Both the position numbers and the translations under genes were made by a program. A stretch of 42,114 nt of DNA from Eubacteriales bacterium. GTDB taxonomy: Bacteria; Bacillota; Clostridia; Christensenellales; CAG-138. Below are positions 6,762 through 15,587 of the stretch, in pieces. Within the stretch, counting starts at the first letter, position 1; every line of letters begins with the position of its first letter. The notes beneath the pieces are model-generated. The model searched no databases and was not told where the DNA came from. It saw only the letters and a program-made list of their open reading frames with translations. Location: the NCBI GenBank assembly GCA_021372675.1, contig JAJFTZ010000058.1:1-42114 (forward strand), written 5' to 3'.

Positions 6762-7466
6762 TCAATTCGGCGTCTGCGCCGGGCTGCGCTCCATTTCCTT
6801 TCTCACGTCCATCATCTCTTGGTACATTCTTTGATAGAGGGATTTGGATTCATAGACGGTTACGCGTACGGTATAGGAGGCTCTGTTCACAATTGGGTCA
6901 GGGAAGCTACTGGTCGCTTTGGAAGCGATTAAATTGTAGCTCACTGTGCAATACCCGCCCGGAAGCTGCGCCTCCCACCCGAAGCTCTCCTCGTCCTCCG
7001 GCGTCTCCTTATCGGAAAAGGCCCGGTAAACCGCTTCCTCATCCTCAAAGCCGCCAAAGAGCAACGTCGTGAATATGATTTGCCGCCTCCAGTCCTCCCA
7101 CGTAAAGGGAAGCGTTGCCGGTTCATCGGGAGCGGACAAGAAGATCATGCTTAGAAAGCGTTCACCTTCGGTGATCGCGCTGGAAATACCGGCGGTCACC
7201 ACCTTATTACCCGTATCGCCATAAGTTTTCGCAGGGTCGCGCAGCGTATAAGCCATATGCCCTTCGTGGCTCGAGCGCGTTTCGGATTCGGAAATGACGC
7301 CCGGCAGACCGGCCTGCTCCAAAGCGGCAAGGATTGCGTCCTCCTCCAGCGGAAAATCGGGCTGCGGCAGGTTGCTTTTTTGGCAGCCGGCAAGAGAACA
7401 AATCACACCAAAAGCAAGGGCTGCATAAATCGCCCGCTTTGCACAACGGTTTTTCCACCACTTCAC
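6762..7466 (-). CDS. Putative lipoprotein, unknown function
   Basis: A 234-residue protein starting at GTG 7466, preceded by AAGGAG nine bases upstream. The first 25 residues form a lipoprotein signal (KRAIYAALAFGVICSLAGC) with lipobox SLAGC, followed by a polar mature domain ending in a basic, helical tail. It would be exported and anchored to the membrane. Its globular region has no motif I recognise. The open frame extends far upstream, but those residues do not look like protein and would bury the signal peptide. A promoter at 7636-7664 gives a leader of about 165 bases. It is flanked by the glyA terminator on one side and the NYN gene on the other, which gives no functional hint. Confidence 0.65.
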   Translation of the reverse strand: MKWWKNRCAKRAIYAALAFGVICSLAGCQKSNLPQPDFPLEEDAILAALEQAGLPGVISESETRSSHEGHMAYTLRDPAKTYGDTGNKVVTAGISSAITEGERFLSMIFLSAPDEPATLPFTWEDWRRQIIFTTLLFGGFEDEEAVYRAFSDKETPEDEESFGWEAQLPGGYCTVSYNLIASKATSSFPDPIVNRASYTVRVTVYESKSLYQRMYQEMMDVRKEMERSPAQTPN

Positions 7467-7635
7467 ACAATCACGCTCCTTATCCAGTTTATTCGCGCCG
7501 GATTCATGAAGCATCAAACTTTTTTCTCCGGTGCCTCCGCGAACTGTAAGCTCCACGCTTTCAGGTTCCATTGCCATAGCCGGATATAGGCATATTGCCA
7601 ACGTACGGATCGAGCTTATGACCTTCTTTGCCGTC

Positions 7636-7664
7636 AGGATAACCCCCTTCCCCCTTTTTGTAAA
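7636..7664 (-). promoter_or_regulatory. Promoter of the lipoprotein gene
   Basis: Minus strand TTTACA (7664-7659), 17-base spacer, TATCCT (7641-7636). It lies just after the glyA terminator and points to the lipoprotein start at 7466. The 165-base leader between them holds no riboswitch I can identify. Confidence 0.5.
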
Positions 7665-7684
7665 GGATTTGAGCGCAAACACGC

Positions 7685-7721
7685 AAAAGGCGCATCCGGC
7701 CGCGCCGACCGGATGCGCCTT
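7685..7721 (-). terminator. Intrinsic terminator of glyA
   Basis: AAGGCGCATCCGG at 7687-7699 pairs perfectly with CCGGATGCGCCTT at 7709-7721. Read on the minus strand the stem ends in TTTTGCG. It lies 52 bases beyond the glyA stop codon. Confidence 0.8.
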
Positions 7722-7772
7722 GCTGCTAAAATCCATTTTATCTACCGCGCCGTTGCTGCGCCGGAAACGATA

Positions 7773-9011
7773 TCACTCGTACAGCGGAAATTTCTTCGTC
7801 ATCTCGACGACCCGCTCCTTTACCTGCGGTACGGCTTCCTCGCCGCGGACGATCACGTCGTTCAAAAGTTCGCCGACGACTTCCATATCCGCTTCCTTCA
7901 GGCCGCGCGTGGTGACGGCGGGGGTGCCGATGCGGATGCCGCTCGTGACGAAGGGGCTTCTGGTCTCAAACGGGATGGTGTTTTTGTTAACGGTGATGTT
8001 CGCCTGGTCGAGGAGCGCCTCGACCTCCTTGCCGGTGCGGCCGGAGGCGGTGAGGTCCGCAAGCATGAGATGGTTATCGGTGCCGCCGGAAACGAGGCGC
8101 ACGCCGCCTTTTACGAGCGCCTTGGCGAGCGTTTTCGCGTTTATTACCACCTGATGCTGGTACGCCTTGAACGAGGGGCTTGCGGCCTCTAAGAAGCATA
8201 TGGCCTTGGCGGCGATGGTGTGCATGAGGGGGCCGCCCTGCGTGCCGGGGAAAATGCCCTTGTCGATGGACTTCGCCAGCTCCTCGCGGCAGAGGATGAG
8301 CCCGCCGCGCGGCCCGCGCAGCGTTTTATGGGTAGTGGAGGTGACCACGTCCGCATACGGCACGGGGTTCATATGCTCACCCGCGGCCACGAGGCCAGCG
8401 ATGTGCGCCATATCCACCATGAGAAGCGAACCCGCCTCTTTTGCGATCTCGGACATGCGCTTAAAGTCGATGGCGCGGGGATAGGCGCTCGCGCCCGCGA
8501 CGATGAGCTTCGGCTTATGCTCGAGCGCGAGCTCGCGTAAGCGGTCGTAATCTATCTGCTCGTCCTTCTCGCTCACGCCGTAGGGGACGATTTTATAATA
8601 CTTGCCGGACATGTTCACGGGGCTGCCGTGCGTGAGGTGGCCGCCGTGGGAAAGGTTCATGCCCAAAATGGTATCGCCGTACTCGAGCAGCGAAAAATAC
8701 ACCGCGAGGTTGGCCTGCGCGCCCGAATGGGGCTGTACGTTGGCGTGCTCCGCGCCGAACAGCGCCTTGGCGCGGTCGCGGGCGATATCCTCCACGACAT
8801 CCACGCACTCGCAGCCGCCGTAGTAGCGCTTACCGGGATAGCCCTCGGCGTATTTGTTGGTGAGGTGGCTGCCGAGGGCTGCCATCACAGCCTCGGACAC
8901 GAAGTTTTCGGATGCGATCAACTCCAGATGGTCGCGCTGGCGGTTGAGCTCGCGCTCCATTGCGGAAGCGATTTCGGGATCGGCTTTTTTGATAACGTCG
9001 AACTGGATCAT
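7773..9011 (-). CDS. glyA: Serine hydroxymethyltransferase
   Basis: It interconverts serine plus tetrahydrofolate with glycine plus 5,10-methylene-tetrahydrofolate, the main source of one-carbon units, as a cytoplasmic PLP enzyme. The 412-residue length is the usual bacterial one. Recognisable segments are [18 protein letters not shown] (31-48), the glycine-rich [15 protein letters not shown], and [13 protein letters not shown], with PLP-binding Lys229. The start is ATG 9011, five bases after GGAGG; the alternative ATG at 9023 overlaps that ribosome binding site. It has its own promoter (9044-9072) and terminator and is therefore a single-gene unit. Confidence 0.97.
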   Translation of the reverse strand: MIQFDVIKKADPEIASAMERELNRQRDHLELIASENFVSEAVMAALGSHLTNKYAEGYPGKRYYGGCECVDVVEDIARDRAKALFGAEHANVQPHSGAQANLAVYFSLLEYGDTILGMNLSHGGHLTHGSPVNMSGKYYKIVPYGVSEKDEQIDYDRLRELALEHKPKLIVAGASAYPRAIDFKRMSEIAKEAGSLLMVDMAHIAGLVAAGEHMNPVPYADVVTSTTHKTLRGPRGGLILCREELAKSIDKGIFPGTQGGPLMHTIAAKAICFLEAASPSFKAYQHQVVINAKTLAKALVKGGVRLVSGGTDNHLMLADLTASGRTGKEVEALLDQANITVNKNTIPFETRSPFVTSGIRIGTPAVTTRGLKEADMEVVGELLNDVIVRGEEAVPQVKERVVEMTKKFPLYE

Positions 9012-9043
9012 GTAAACCTCCATGTTAGAATGCTAACGGCACC

Positions 9044-9072
9044 ATTATAAAGTAAGGCGCGGCCGTTTTCAA
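9044..9072 (-). promoter_or_regulatory. Sigma-A promoter of glyA
   Basis: Minus strand TTGAAA (9072-9067), 17-base spacer, perfect TATAAT (9049-9044). The leader to the glyA start is only about 27 bases, so no riboswitch fits between them. Confidence 0.8.
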
Positions 9073-9176
9073 CCGCCGCCGGGAAGGATAAAGAAATATT
9101 CTTAAGCTGAGCGAACGTTAAAATACGGCGGAAAAAGCATAATTTTCCGATTCACGCAGGGCCTTCGCGCGCGGCA

Positions 9177-9214
9177 TAAAAAACGGGGGAAACGCCTTTT
9201 TGGCGCTCCCCCCC
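9177..9214 (-). terminator. Intrinsic terminator of trxA
   Basis: On the minus strand GGGGGAGCGCC pairs across an A-rich loop with GGCG and CCCCC (one small bulge), followed by TTTTTTATG (9183-9175). It begins about 20 bases after the trxA stop codon. Confidence 0.7.
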
Positions 9215-9236
9215 AAGCCCGTACGGGCGATTTGCT

Positions 9237-9560
9237 TCAGATATTCTCGTTGATGAACTCCGCGATCAGGTGCTTGGGGCGGGCGCCCACGAAATGGGCC
9301 TCCTCCTGCCCGGCCTTGAACATAAACACCGCGGGGATGCTCTGCACGCCGTAGCGGGCAGCGACCTCGCCCTCCTCGTCCACGTTCACCTTGCAAATCT
9401 TCACCTTGCCGTCGTATTCCGCGGCAAGCTCCTCGAGCGCGGGGCCGATCATGCGGCAAGGGCCGCACCACGGCGCCCAGAAATCCACCAGCGCGGGTAG
9501 CTCGCTTTTCAAAACCTGCGCGTCAAAATCGGCCGCGGTCACATGTACCACGTCTGCCAT
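9237..9560 (-). CDS. trxA: Thioredoxin
   Basis: A 107-residue cytoplasmic thiol-disulfide reductant. The redox motif [11 protein letters not shown] has Cys32 and Cys35. Asp26 (LVDFW) and the cis-proline loop [11 protein letters not shown] are in their expected places, and the length is that of a single thioredoxin domain with no signal peptide. It reduces ribonucleotide reductase, peroxiredoxins and other partners, with thioredoxin reductase as electron donor (not in this window). Start ATG 9560 lies eight bases after GGAGG; a TTG directly in front is not needed. It sits 77 bases behind aspS with no clear terminator between them, so some transcription may come from the hisS-aspS unit. Confidence 0.97.
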   Translation of the reverse strand: MADVVHVTAADFDAQVLKSELPALVDFWAPWCGPCRMIGPALEELAAEYDGKVKICKVNVDEEGEVAARYGVQSIPAVFMFKAGQEEAHFVGARPKHLIAEFINENI

Positions 9561-9637
9561 CAAAAGTTCCTCCCTTATCTTTGCTTTTTCTATAGGTTCC
9601 GCGGCGCGGGCCGCAGCGGTTCGTTAGGTAAACACGC

Positions 9638-11425
9638 CTATTCCTCGGTGCGGATGTGGAGCTCCCTGAGCTGCTTATCGTCCACCGTATCCGGCGCGTC
9701 GGTCATGAGGCACGCGGCGGTCTGCACCTTGGGGAAGGCGATCACGTCGCGGATGTTGTTGGTGCCCGCGATGAGCATCACGAGCCTGTCGAGGCCGAAC
9801 GCCATGCCGCCGTGCGGGGGCGTGCCGTACTTGAACGCCTCCATCAGGAAGCCGAAGCGCGCCCACGCCTGCTCCTTAGAAAAGCCGAGTGTGCGGAACA
9901 TCTTCTCCTGCAGCTCCGAGGAATGGATGCGGATGGAGCCGCCGCCGATCTCGTTGCCGTTGAGCACCATATCGTACGCCTTGGCGCGCACCTTGGAGGG
10001 GTCGGTATCCATGAGCGCCAAATCCTCGTCCTTGGGGCTCGTGAACGGATGGTGCATGGCCACAAAGCGTTTTTCTTCCTCGTCGTACTCGAGGAGCGGG
10101 AAATCCACCACCCAGAGAAGTTCAAACTTTTTATCGTCCGCAAGAGAGAGCCGCCTGCCCACCTCGAGGCGCAGCGCGCCGAGGGCCGTGCAGGCCGTAA
10201 CATCCTTCGCGTCCGCGATGAAAAACACGATATCGCCCGTTTTGGCGTTGACGCGCTCGACAAGGGCGTTCATCTGCTCTATCGTGAAGAACTTCGCGAA
10301 CGAGCACTGCATGCCCTCGGGCTTCATGCTCATCCAAGCGAGGCCCTTCGCACGGTAGATCTTAACGTGCTCGGCAAGCTCGTCGATCTGCTTGCGCGAG
10401 AATTTATCCACGCCGCCCTCCACGTTGATGCAGCGCACGCTGCCGCCCTGCTCCACGGCGTCCTTGAACGCGGAGAATTCGCCTTGGCGCGCGATGTCGC
10501 TCACGTCGATGAACTTGAGGCCGAAGCGGGTATCCGGCTTGTCGGAGCCATAGGTTTCCATAGCCTCCTTGTAGGTCATGCGCGGCAGGGGGAGCTTTAC
10601 GTCCACATCGAGGGTCTTTTTCAAAAGCGTTCGGATGAAGCCCTCGTTCATGGCGAGCACGTCGTCCATATCCACAAACGACATTTCAAGGTCGATCTGC
10701 GTGAATTCCGGCTGGCGGTCGGCGCGTAAGTCCTCGTCGCGGAAGCAGCGGGCGATCTGGATGTAGCGGTCGAAGCCCGAAAGCATCAAAAGCTGCTTGT
10801 ACTGCTGCGGGCTTTGCGGCAAAGCATAGAACTTACCCGGATGCACGCGGCTCGGCACGAGGTAATCGCGCGCGCCCTCTGGCGTGGATTTGCACAAAAT
10901 GGGGGTTTCGATCTCCAAAAAGCCGTTTGCGGCGTAGTATTCGCGGATGATCTGCATCATCTCGTGGCGCATCATCAAAATGCGCTGCATCGACGGGCGG
11001 CGAAGGTCGAGATAACGGTATTTGAGGCGCACCTGCTCCTGCGTGTTGAGGTCGTCGTCGATGTAGATGGGCGGCGTCTGCGCCTTGGCGAGTATTTTAA
11101 GCTCTGTGGCATGAAGCTCGTACGCGCCCGTTTTCATATCCTTGTTGACCATATCGGGCGCGCGCTTAGCGAGCACGCCCTTTACGGCGATCACGTATTC
11201 GCTGCGGATGGTTTCCGCAAGCTCGAACGTTTCCTTGGGGGTAAAGCTCTCGTTAAACACCACCTGCATCACGCCCGTGCGGTCGCGAAGTCCGATGAAG
11301 ATGAGCGCGCCCAAATTGCGCCACGTGCCGCTCCAGCCCATGAGAAGGACTTCCTTGCCTACGTCCTCTTCTTTGACCTCGGCGCAATAGCCCGTGCGCT
11401 TCCAGCCCTGCAATAACTCTGCCAT
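9638..11425 (-). CDS. aspS: Aspartate-tRNA ligase
   Basis: It charges tRNA-Asp (possibly tRNA-Asn as well if the organism uses the amidotransferase route). The 595 residues are the bacterial-type length: an N-terminal OB-fold anticodon-binding domain (about 15-110, GWSGTWRNLGALIFIGLRD), a class II catalytic core with motif 2 FRDEDLRADRQPEFTQID (about 216-233), a GAD insertion domain, and motif 3 GMAFGLDRLVM near 535-545. ATG 11425 is preceded by GGAGGG. The hisS stop is only 17 bases upstream, so hisS and aspS are one operon read through the T-box leader. Confidence 0.97.
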   Translation of the reverse strand: MAELLQGWKRTGYCAEVKEEDVGKEVLLMGWSGTWRNLGALIFIGLRDRTGVMQVVFNESFTPKETFELAETIRSEYVIAVKGVLAKRAPDMVNKDMKTGAYELHATELKILAKAQTPPIYIDDDLNTQEQVRLKYRYLDLRRPSMQRILMMRHEMMQIIREYYAANGFLEIETPILCKSTPEGARDYLVPSRVHPGKFYALPQSPQQYKQLLMLSGFDRYIQIARCFRDEDLRADRQPEFTQIDLEMSFVDMDDVLAMNEGFIRTLLKKTLDVDVKLPLPRMTYKEAMETYGSDKPDTRFGLKFIDVSDIARQGEFSAFKDAVEQGGSVRCINVEGGVDKFSRKQIDELAEHVKIYRAKGLAWMSMKPEGMQCSFAKFFTIEQMNALVERVNAKTGDIVFFIADAKDVTACTALGALRLEVGRRLSLADDKKFELLWVVDFPLLEYDEEEKRFVAMHHPFTSPKDEDLALMDTDPSKVRAKAYDMVLNGNEIGGGSIRIHSSELQEKMFRTLGFSKEQAWARFGFLMEAFKYGTPPHGGMAFGLDRLVMLIAGTNNIRDVIAFPKVQTAACLMTDAPDTVDDKQLRELHIRTEE

Positions 11426-11442
11426 ATGTGAATCCCTCCGTT

Positions 11443-12711
11443 TTATTTCAGCAGTTCCTTAAGCGCCGCTTCCACATCGTCGAACACAGCCTCGCGCTCG
11501 GCCCCCGTATCCATGCGCTTCAATTTCACGACGCCCTTATTCAACTCGTCCTCGCCGAGCACCGCCACGGCGCGGGCCCTGAGCTTATCCGCATACTTGA
11601 ACTGCGCCTTAAAGCTTCTGCCCACATGATCGAACTCGGCCTTTACGCCGAGACCGCGCAGGTATTGTACGAGCTGAAAGCCCCGAGCGCGCGCGGCTTC
11701 GCCCATCGTCGCCACATACACGGCGGGGGGTTCGTCCCCGGGCAACTTCGCGCCCTGAAGCTCCGCCACGAGCAAAAGCCTTTCCATGCCCATGCCGAAG
11801 CCCATGCCGCTCATTTTAGGGCCGCCGAGCGCCTCGATAAGCCCGTCGTAGCGGCCTCCGCCGCACACGGCGCCCGTGTAGCCGTTGCCGTCCGCGATGA
11901 TCTCAAACACGGTCTTCGTATAATAATCCAGGCCCCGCACGATGAACGGGTCGATCTCGTAGGCGATACCCGCCGCGCCGAGGCATGCTTTCAGCTCCTC
12001 GAAGTGATCGCTACAGTCGCCGCACAAATAATCGAGCATGGCGGGCGCGCCCGCGGCGATCGCCTTGCAGCCTTCCTCCTTGCAATCGAGGATGCGAAGG
12101 GGGTTTTTATCAAAGCGCGTTTTGCACACCGCGCAGAGCTTATCGTAGCTTCCCCGGAAATATTCCTTGAGCTTTTCGTTATACGCGGGGCGGCAAACGG
12201 GGCAGCCAATGCTGTTCACGTAGAGCGAAAGCCCCTTGAGGCCCGACCGCGTAAGCATGTCGAGCGCGACGGAAATACACTCCGCGTCCGCGCTCGCGCG
12301 CGGCGCGCCGTAAACCTCTATGCCGAACTGGTGGTGCTCGCGTAACCTGCCCGCCTGCGGCTTATCGTAGCGGAACACCGGGCAGTACAGATAATAGAGC
12401 TTCGTGGGCTGCGCCTCGTTGTAGAGGCCGTTTTCCAAAAACATGCGCGCGGCGCCCGCCGTGCCCTCGGGCTTGAGCGTGAGGGAGCGGCCGCCCTTAT
12501 CGAGGAAGGTGTACATCTCCTTTTGCACGATATCCGTAGTATCGCCCACGCCGCGCAAAAAAAGCTCCGTATGCTCGAACACGGGCGTGCGCACCTCGCG
12601 GAAGCCGTACGTTTCGCAGATGGAATGCGCGATGCCCTCGATGTGCCGCCAAGCCCTGCTCTCGCTCGGAAGAACGTCCTTCGTGCCCTTGGGCGCCTGG
12701 TAAGATGCCAT
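11443..12711 (-). CDS. hisS: Histidine-tRNA ligase
   Basis: It activates histidine and charges tRNA-His. The 422 residues hold a class II core: SYQAPKGTKDVLPSES at the start, motif 2 region with FRYDKPQAGRLREHHQFGIE, the histidine-specific RGLDYYTKTVFE and motif 3 (GMGFGMGMERLLL), then a C-terminal anticodon-binding domain. The start ATG 12711 has a GGGAAAGG ribosome binding site seven bases ahead. Longer in-frame extensions up to 12813 would translate the T-box terminator hairpin and are rejected. It is the first gene of the hisS-aspS operon. Confidence 0.97.
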   Translation of the reverse strand: MASYQAPKGTKDVLPSESRAWRHIEGIAHSICETYGFREVRTPVFEHTELFLRGVGDTTDIVQKEMYTFLDKGGRSLTLKPEGTAGAARMFLENGLYNEAQPTKLYYLYCPVFRYDKPQAGRLREHHQFGIEVYGAPRASADAECISVALDMLTRSGLKGLSLYVNSIGCPVCRPAYNEKLKEYFRGSYDKLCAVCKTRFDKNPLRILDCKEEGCKAIAAGAPAMLDYLCGDCSDHFEELKACLGAAGIAYEIDPFIVRGLDYYTKTVFEIIADGNGYTGAVCGGGRYDGLIEALGGPKMSGMGFGMGMERLLLVAELQGAKLPGDEPPAVYVATMGEAARARGFQLVQYLRGLGVKAEFDHVGRSFKAQFKYADKLRARAVAVLGEDELNKGVVKLKRMDTGAEREAVFDDVEAALKELLK

Positions 12712-12743
12712 ACTTTTTCCTTTCCCCGCGCATGAATAGATAC

Positions 12744-12974
12744 AAAAAGGCCCGCCCACATAGGGACGGGAAACCCGCGGTGCCACCCTGCTTGAGCCCA
12801 TAAAAGGCTCCACTTTAAGCCGTTAACGCCGGCATACGTCCGCTCCTTAAAGCCCTCGGCGCGGAGGCTCACGGTTGTCTTTTCGCGCGCTTTCCTGCCG
12901 CCGCGGCTTTCAGCCCTGGGCCACGGCTCTCTCTTGCATCCGCGCGTTACTTTTTCCGCTCATCGCCTTTATGG
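12744..12974 (-). ncRNA. T-box leader of hisS-aspS
   Basis: The minus strand carries the conserved T-box sequence AGGGTGGCACCGCGGG (12789-12774), whose bulge pairs with the uncharged tRNA acceptor end. It is followed by a competing terminator hairpin CCCGTCCC/GGGCGGG and CCTTTTTG (12770-12744). Upstream are a Stem I with AGTA in its internal loop, an AGAGAGCC segment and GGGCTGAAAGCC. In the Stem I internal loop the 3' strand reads AAAAGACAA, so the likely specifier codon is GAC (Asp); no His codon occurs at that place. Uncharged tRNA would stabilise the antiterminator and switch on both synthetase genes. Confidence 0.92.
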
Positions 12975-12979
12975 ATGGA

Positions 12980-13009
12980 ATTATACACGCGTTAAGGCCG
13001 GCTTGTCAA
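12980..13009 (-). promoter_or_regulatory. Sigma-A promoter of the hisS-aspS T-box transcript
   Basis: Minus strand TTGACA (13009-13004), 18-base spacer, TATAAT (12985-12980), both perfect hexamers. The -35 overlaps the last codons of hemZ (stop at 12992). Confidence 0.85.
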
Positions 13010-14500
13010 TCGCGGCCACCTTTCCTCGAAAAACAGCCTTTCCTTCGCCTCGCAAAGCGCGTCGAGCTTATCGAGGTAGGTCTTGATGTCCTTGGGCGCG
13101 GGGATGCGCTCAACGCGGCTTTCGCCTTGGAACACGCGCTTGGTCATGGCGTTTGCGCCGTGGGAAAGTATGCTCGCGGTCTCCTCCATCATGTCCACGT
13201 TGTAGACGCACTCCGTAAGGGGCTTTGCGTAACCCACGTTTTCGAGGTTGCCGCGCATATACTTCTGGCGGTACATGTAATAGGGGCGCATGGAGAGCCG
13301 CCGCGCCAAAGCGCGGCCCGCGTCCACCATATGATCTGCTTCCTCGGCGCTCGCGAGCGGGTAAAGCGAAAGCCTATCCTTCAAAAGCGACGAGCGCTTG
13401 ATCGCGAGGGTATGCACGGTGAGATTTTCGGGGTTTAAACGCTCCACCGCGTCGAGCGTGTTTTGAAAATCTCCTAAGCTCTCGCCGGGAAGCCCGGCGA
13501 TCACATCCATGTTGATCGCGGAAAAACCCGCCTCCCGCGCCTCGTAAAACGCGCGTTCCACTTCATGCGCGCTATGGCTTCGGCCGATGAGGGCAAGCGT
13601 AGCGTCGTTCATGCTCTGCGGGTTGATGGAGATGCGCGTTACGCCCGAGCGCTTCAATACGCTTAGCTTTTCGCGGTCGATGGTATCGGGCCGCCCGGCC
13701 TCCACCGTAAATTCAAGCCCGTATCCGCCGTAAGCCGAAAGCGTGAAGGAAAGAAGGCCGTCGAGTTCATCCGCGGTAAGCACCGTGGGCGTGCCGCCGC
13801 CCATGTACATGCTCCGCACCTTGCGCCCGGTTTCCCTGAGGAGCCGCGCGCCAAAGGCGATATCCCTTTTAAGCGCCGCGAGATACGCCGCCATATCGGT
13901 TTTAGCATGGCGCACCTCGGAAGGGAACGAGCAGTAGAGGCAGCGCGTTTTGCAGTACGGTATGCCGATGTATACGCCCGTTTCCTTTTCGCTTGAAAGC
14001 CGCGGCATTTCGTTTTGCACGGAAAGTATCTCGGCGGCGAGCGCGAGCTTTTCCCCGCTCACGTCGAAGCTCTCAAGCATCATGCGCCGCGCTTCCTCCG
14101 CGCCCAAGCTTTCTTTAAGCTCGTGCAAAAGCCGCGTGGGGCGTATGCCCGTAAGCGAGCCCCATGGCAGGAACGCCTCGGGGAACGCCAAACGCATGGC
14201 GCGAAATACCGCGATCTTCACGCAGCGCTTTTGGTAGCGCTTTTGCTCCAAAGCGCTTTCGCCCCTGAGCGGGCTTTCGTAGCGATAGGAAAACCCCCGC
14301 CTTTCCCCCGCCTCGGCGCAAGCGCAAACCGCCTCCGCCGCCCATGTATGATTTTCTTTAAAAAGGCGCGCGGATACAAAAACGTCGCCGTCAAGCATGG
14401 GCTCCCGCGGAGCCTCAAGCTTTTCGGCGTCGAGAAACAGGCGGACGACCTCCGCGATATCGTTATCGAACTGGGGACAGTCGGTAGAAAGGTTTACCAT
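12992..14500 (-). CDS. hemZ: Coproporphyrinogen III oxidase-like radical SAM protein, HemZ type
   Basis: A 502-residue radical SAM enzyme. The cluster motif YCKTRCLYCSFPS places Cys183, Cys187 and Cys190 for the iron-sulfur cluster; MYMGGGTPTVL and a later GLPGES segment are typical of HemN/HemZ proteins. A long N-terminal extension of about 170 residues precedes the radical SAM core, as in HemZ of Firmicutes. Family knowledge suggests oxygen-independent coproporphyrinogen III to protoporphyrinogen IX conversion, but many HemN-like proteins do other jobs (haem handling, methyl transfer), and no other haem gene is nearby. ATG 14500 overlaps the end of the MBL gene by seven bases, implying translational coupling; the upstream frame from 14734 lies in that gene and is discarded. 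Confidence 0.85.
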   Translation of the reverse strand: MVNLSTDCPQFDNDIAEVVRLFLDAEKLEAPREPMLDGDVFVSARLFKENHTWAAEAVCACAEAGERRGFSYRYESPLRGESALEQKRYQKRCVKIAVFRAMRLAFPEAFLPWGSLTGIRPTRLLHELKESLGAEEARRMMLESFDVSGEKLALAAEILSVQNEMPRLSSEKETGVYIGIPYCKTRCLYCSFPSEVRHAKTDMAAYLAALKRDIAFGARLLRETGRKVRSMYMGGGTPTVLTADELDGLLSFTLSAYGGYGLEFTVEAGRPDTIDREKLSVLKRSGVTRISINPQSMNDATLALIGRSHSAHEVERAFYEAREAGFSAINMDVIAGLPGESLGDFQNTLDAVERLNPENLTVHTLAIKRSSLLKDRLSLYPLASAEEADHMVDAGRALARRLSMRPYYMYRQKYMRGNLENVGYAKPLTECVYNVDMMEETASILSHGANAMTKRVFQGESRVERIPAPKDIKTYLDKLDALCEAKERLFFEERWPRLTSRP

Positions 14501-15138
14501 GTTTCCGGATCGTACCGCTTCATGTAGGGGTTGTGCGCGCGCTCGGTATCGAGCGTGGTCGCGCCCGCGTGGCCGGGGTACACGGCATAGTCGCCCGGGA
14601 GCGTAAACAGCCTGTAGGCGATGGAATGATAGAGCGCTTGCGGGTCGCCGCCCGGCAGGTCGCTGCGGCCGACGCTTAATTTGAAAAGCGTGTCGCCCGC
14701 GAACAAAACGCGCTCGCTTTCTATAAGGTAGCACACGCCGCCCAAGGTGTGGCCGGGCGTGGAGATGACCCTTACGGTAAAGCCCGCCGCCTCAAAAACG
14801 TCGCCGTCCTTAAGCTCCCTGTCGGCGCGGCAGGTATTCACGGGATAGCGCGACAGCGTGGAAAGGTTTTCCGTATCGTCGTAAAGCGCGGCGGCGTCCA
14901 AAGCGCTGATGAACACCTGCGCGCCCGTCTCCTCTTTGATTTGCGCCACGCCGAGGATATGGTCGAAATGCCCGTGCGTCAAAAGGATGTGCGTGGGCTT
15001 TAAGCCCCGCTCTTTCATAAAGCCGAGCGCCTTTTTCGCGTCCGCCGGATCGACGAGGAAGCATTCGCCCTCGCGCGCGCCGTAGGCGCAGTAGGTGTTG
15101 GTTTGGATGGGGCCGGAAACGATGGTTTCGATTTGCAT
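14494..15138 (-). CDS. Metallo-beta-lactamase fold hydrolase (glyoxalase II-like)
   Basis: A 214-residue cytoplasmic protein with the metal-binding motif THGHFDH at 54-60, plus later conserved GHTLGGVCYLI, FAGDTLF and YPGHAG segments that complete the two-metal site. It falls in the glyoxalase II/YqgX group, which hydrolyses thioesters such as hydroxyacyl-thiols in characterised members; the true substrate here is unknown. The ATG shares a base with the dtd stop codon (TAATG), and its own end overlaps hemZ, so it is embedded in a dtd-MBL-hemZ operon. Confidence 0.88.
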   Translation of the reverse strand: MQIETIVSGPIQTNTYCAYGAREGECFLVDPADAKKALGFMKERGLKPTHILLTHGHFDHILGVAQIKEETGAQVFISALDAAALYDDTENLSTLSRYPVNTCRADRELKDGDVFEAAGFTVRVISTPGHTLGGVCYLIESERVLFAGDTLFKLSVGRSDLPGGDPQALYHSIAYRLFTLPGDYAVYPGHAGATTLDTERAHNPYMKRYDPETW

Positions 15139-15584
15139 TAAAACGCCCTCTTGCTCTCGAGTAAAATGGTGACGGGACCGTCGTTGACGAGCGCTACGTC
15201 CATGTGCGCACCGAACTCGCCCGTTTCCACCCTTACGCTTTCCCTCAGTTTTTTCACGGCCGCCTCGTAGAGCGGTACCGCATGCTCCGGCCTCGCGGCG
15301 CGGATGAAGCTCGGGCGCCTGCCGTGCCGCGCGTCGCCTAAAAGCGTGAACTGCGAAACGAGCAAAATCGCGCCGTTCACATCCGCGATCGACAGGTTCA
15401 TTTTCCCCGCGTCGTCCTCAAAAATGCGAAGGCCCACTAGCTTTTCACATATGTAGGCGAGATCGGCCTCGGTATCGTCTTCCTCGATGCCCAAAAGCAC
15501 CAGATAGCCCTTTTCGACGCTGCCCGTCACGCGGCCCTCCACGGCGACGGAGGCGGAGGAAACCCTTTGTATCACTGCCCTCAT
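15138..15584 (-). CDS. dtd: D-aminoacyl-tRNA deacylase
   Basis: It removes D-amino acids wrongly attached to tRNA, and glycine from tRNA-Ala. The 148-residue length is standard. The two active-site motifs are present: SQFTL at 77-81 and NDGPVT near the C-terminus (gly-cisPro region). It follows relA by a few bases, an arrangement frequently seen in Firmicutes, and is translationally coupled to the MBL-fold gene through TAATG. Confidence 0.96.
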   Translation of the reverse strand: MRAVIQRVSSASVAVEGRVTGSVEKGYLVLLGIEEDDTEADLAYICEKLVGLRIFEDDAGKMNLSIADVNGAILLVSQFTLLGDARHGRRPSFIRAARPEHAVPLYEAAVKKLRESVRVETGEFGAHMDVALVNDGPVTILLESKRAF

Positions 15585-15587
15585 AGC

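Noticed and set aside
9656..10729. 357-codon plus-strand frame opposite aspS
   Set aside because: A shadow frame of a GC-rich gene; the minus strand is a clear AspS.
12712..12872. Upstream extensions of hisS reading
   Set aside because: They would translate the T-box antiterminator and terminator; the ATG at 12711 has its own ribosome binding site.
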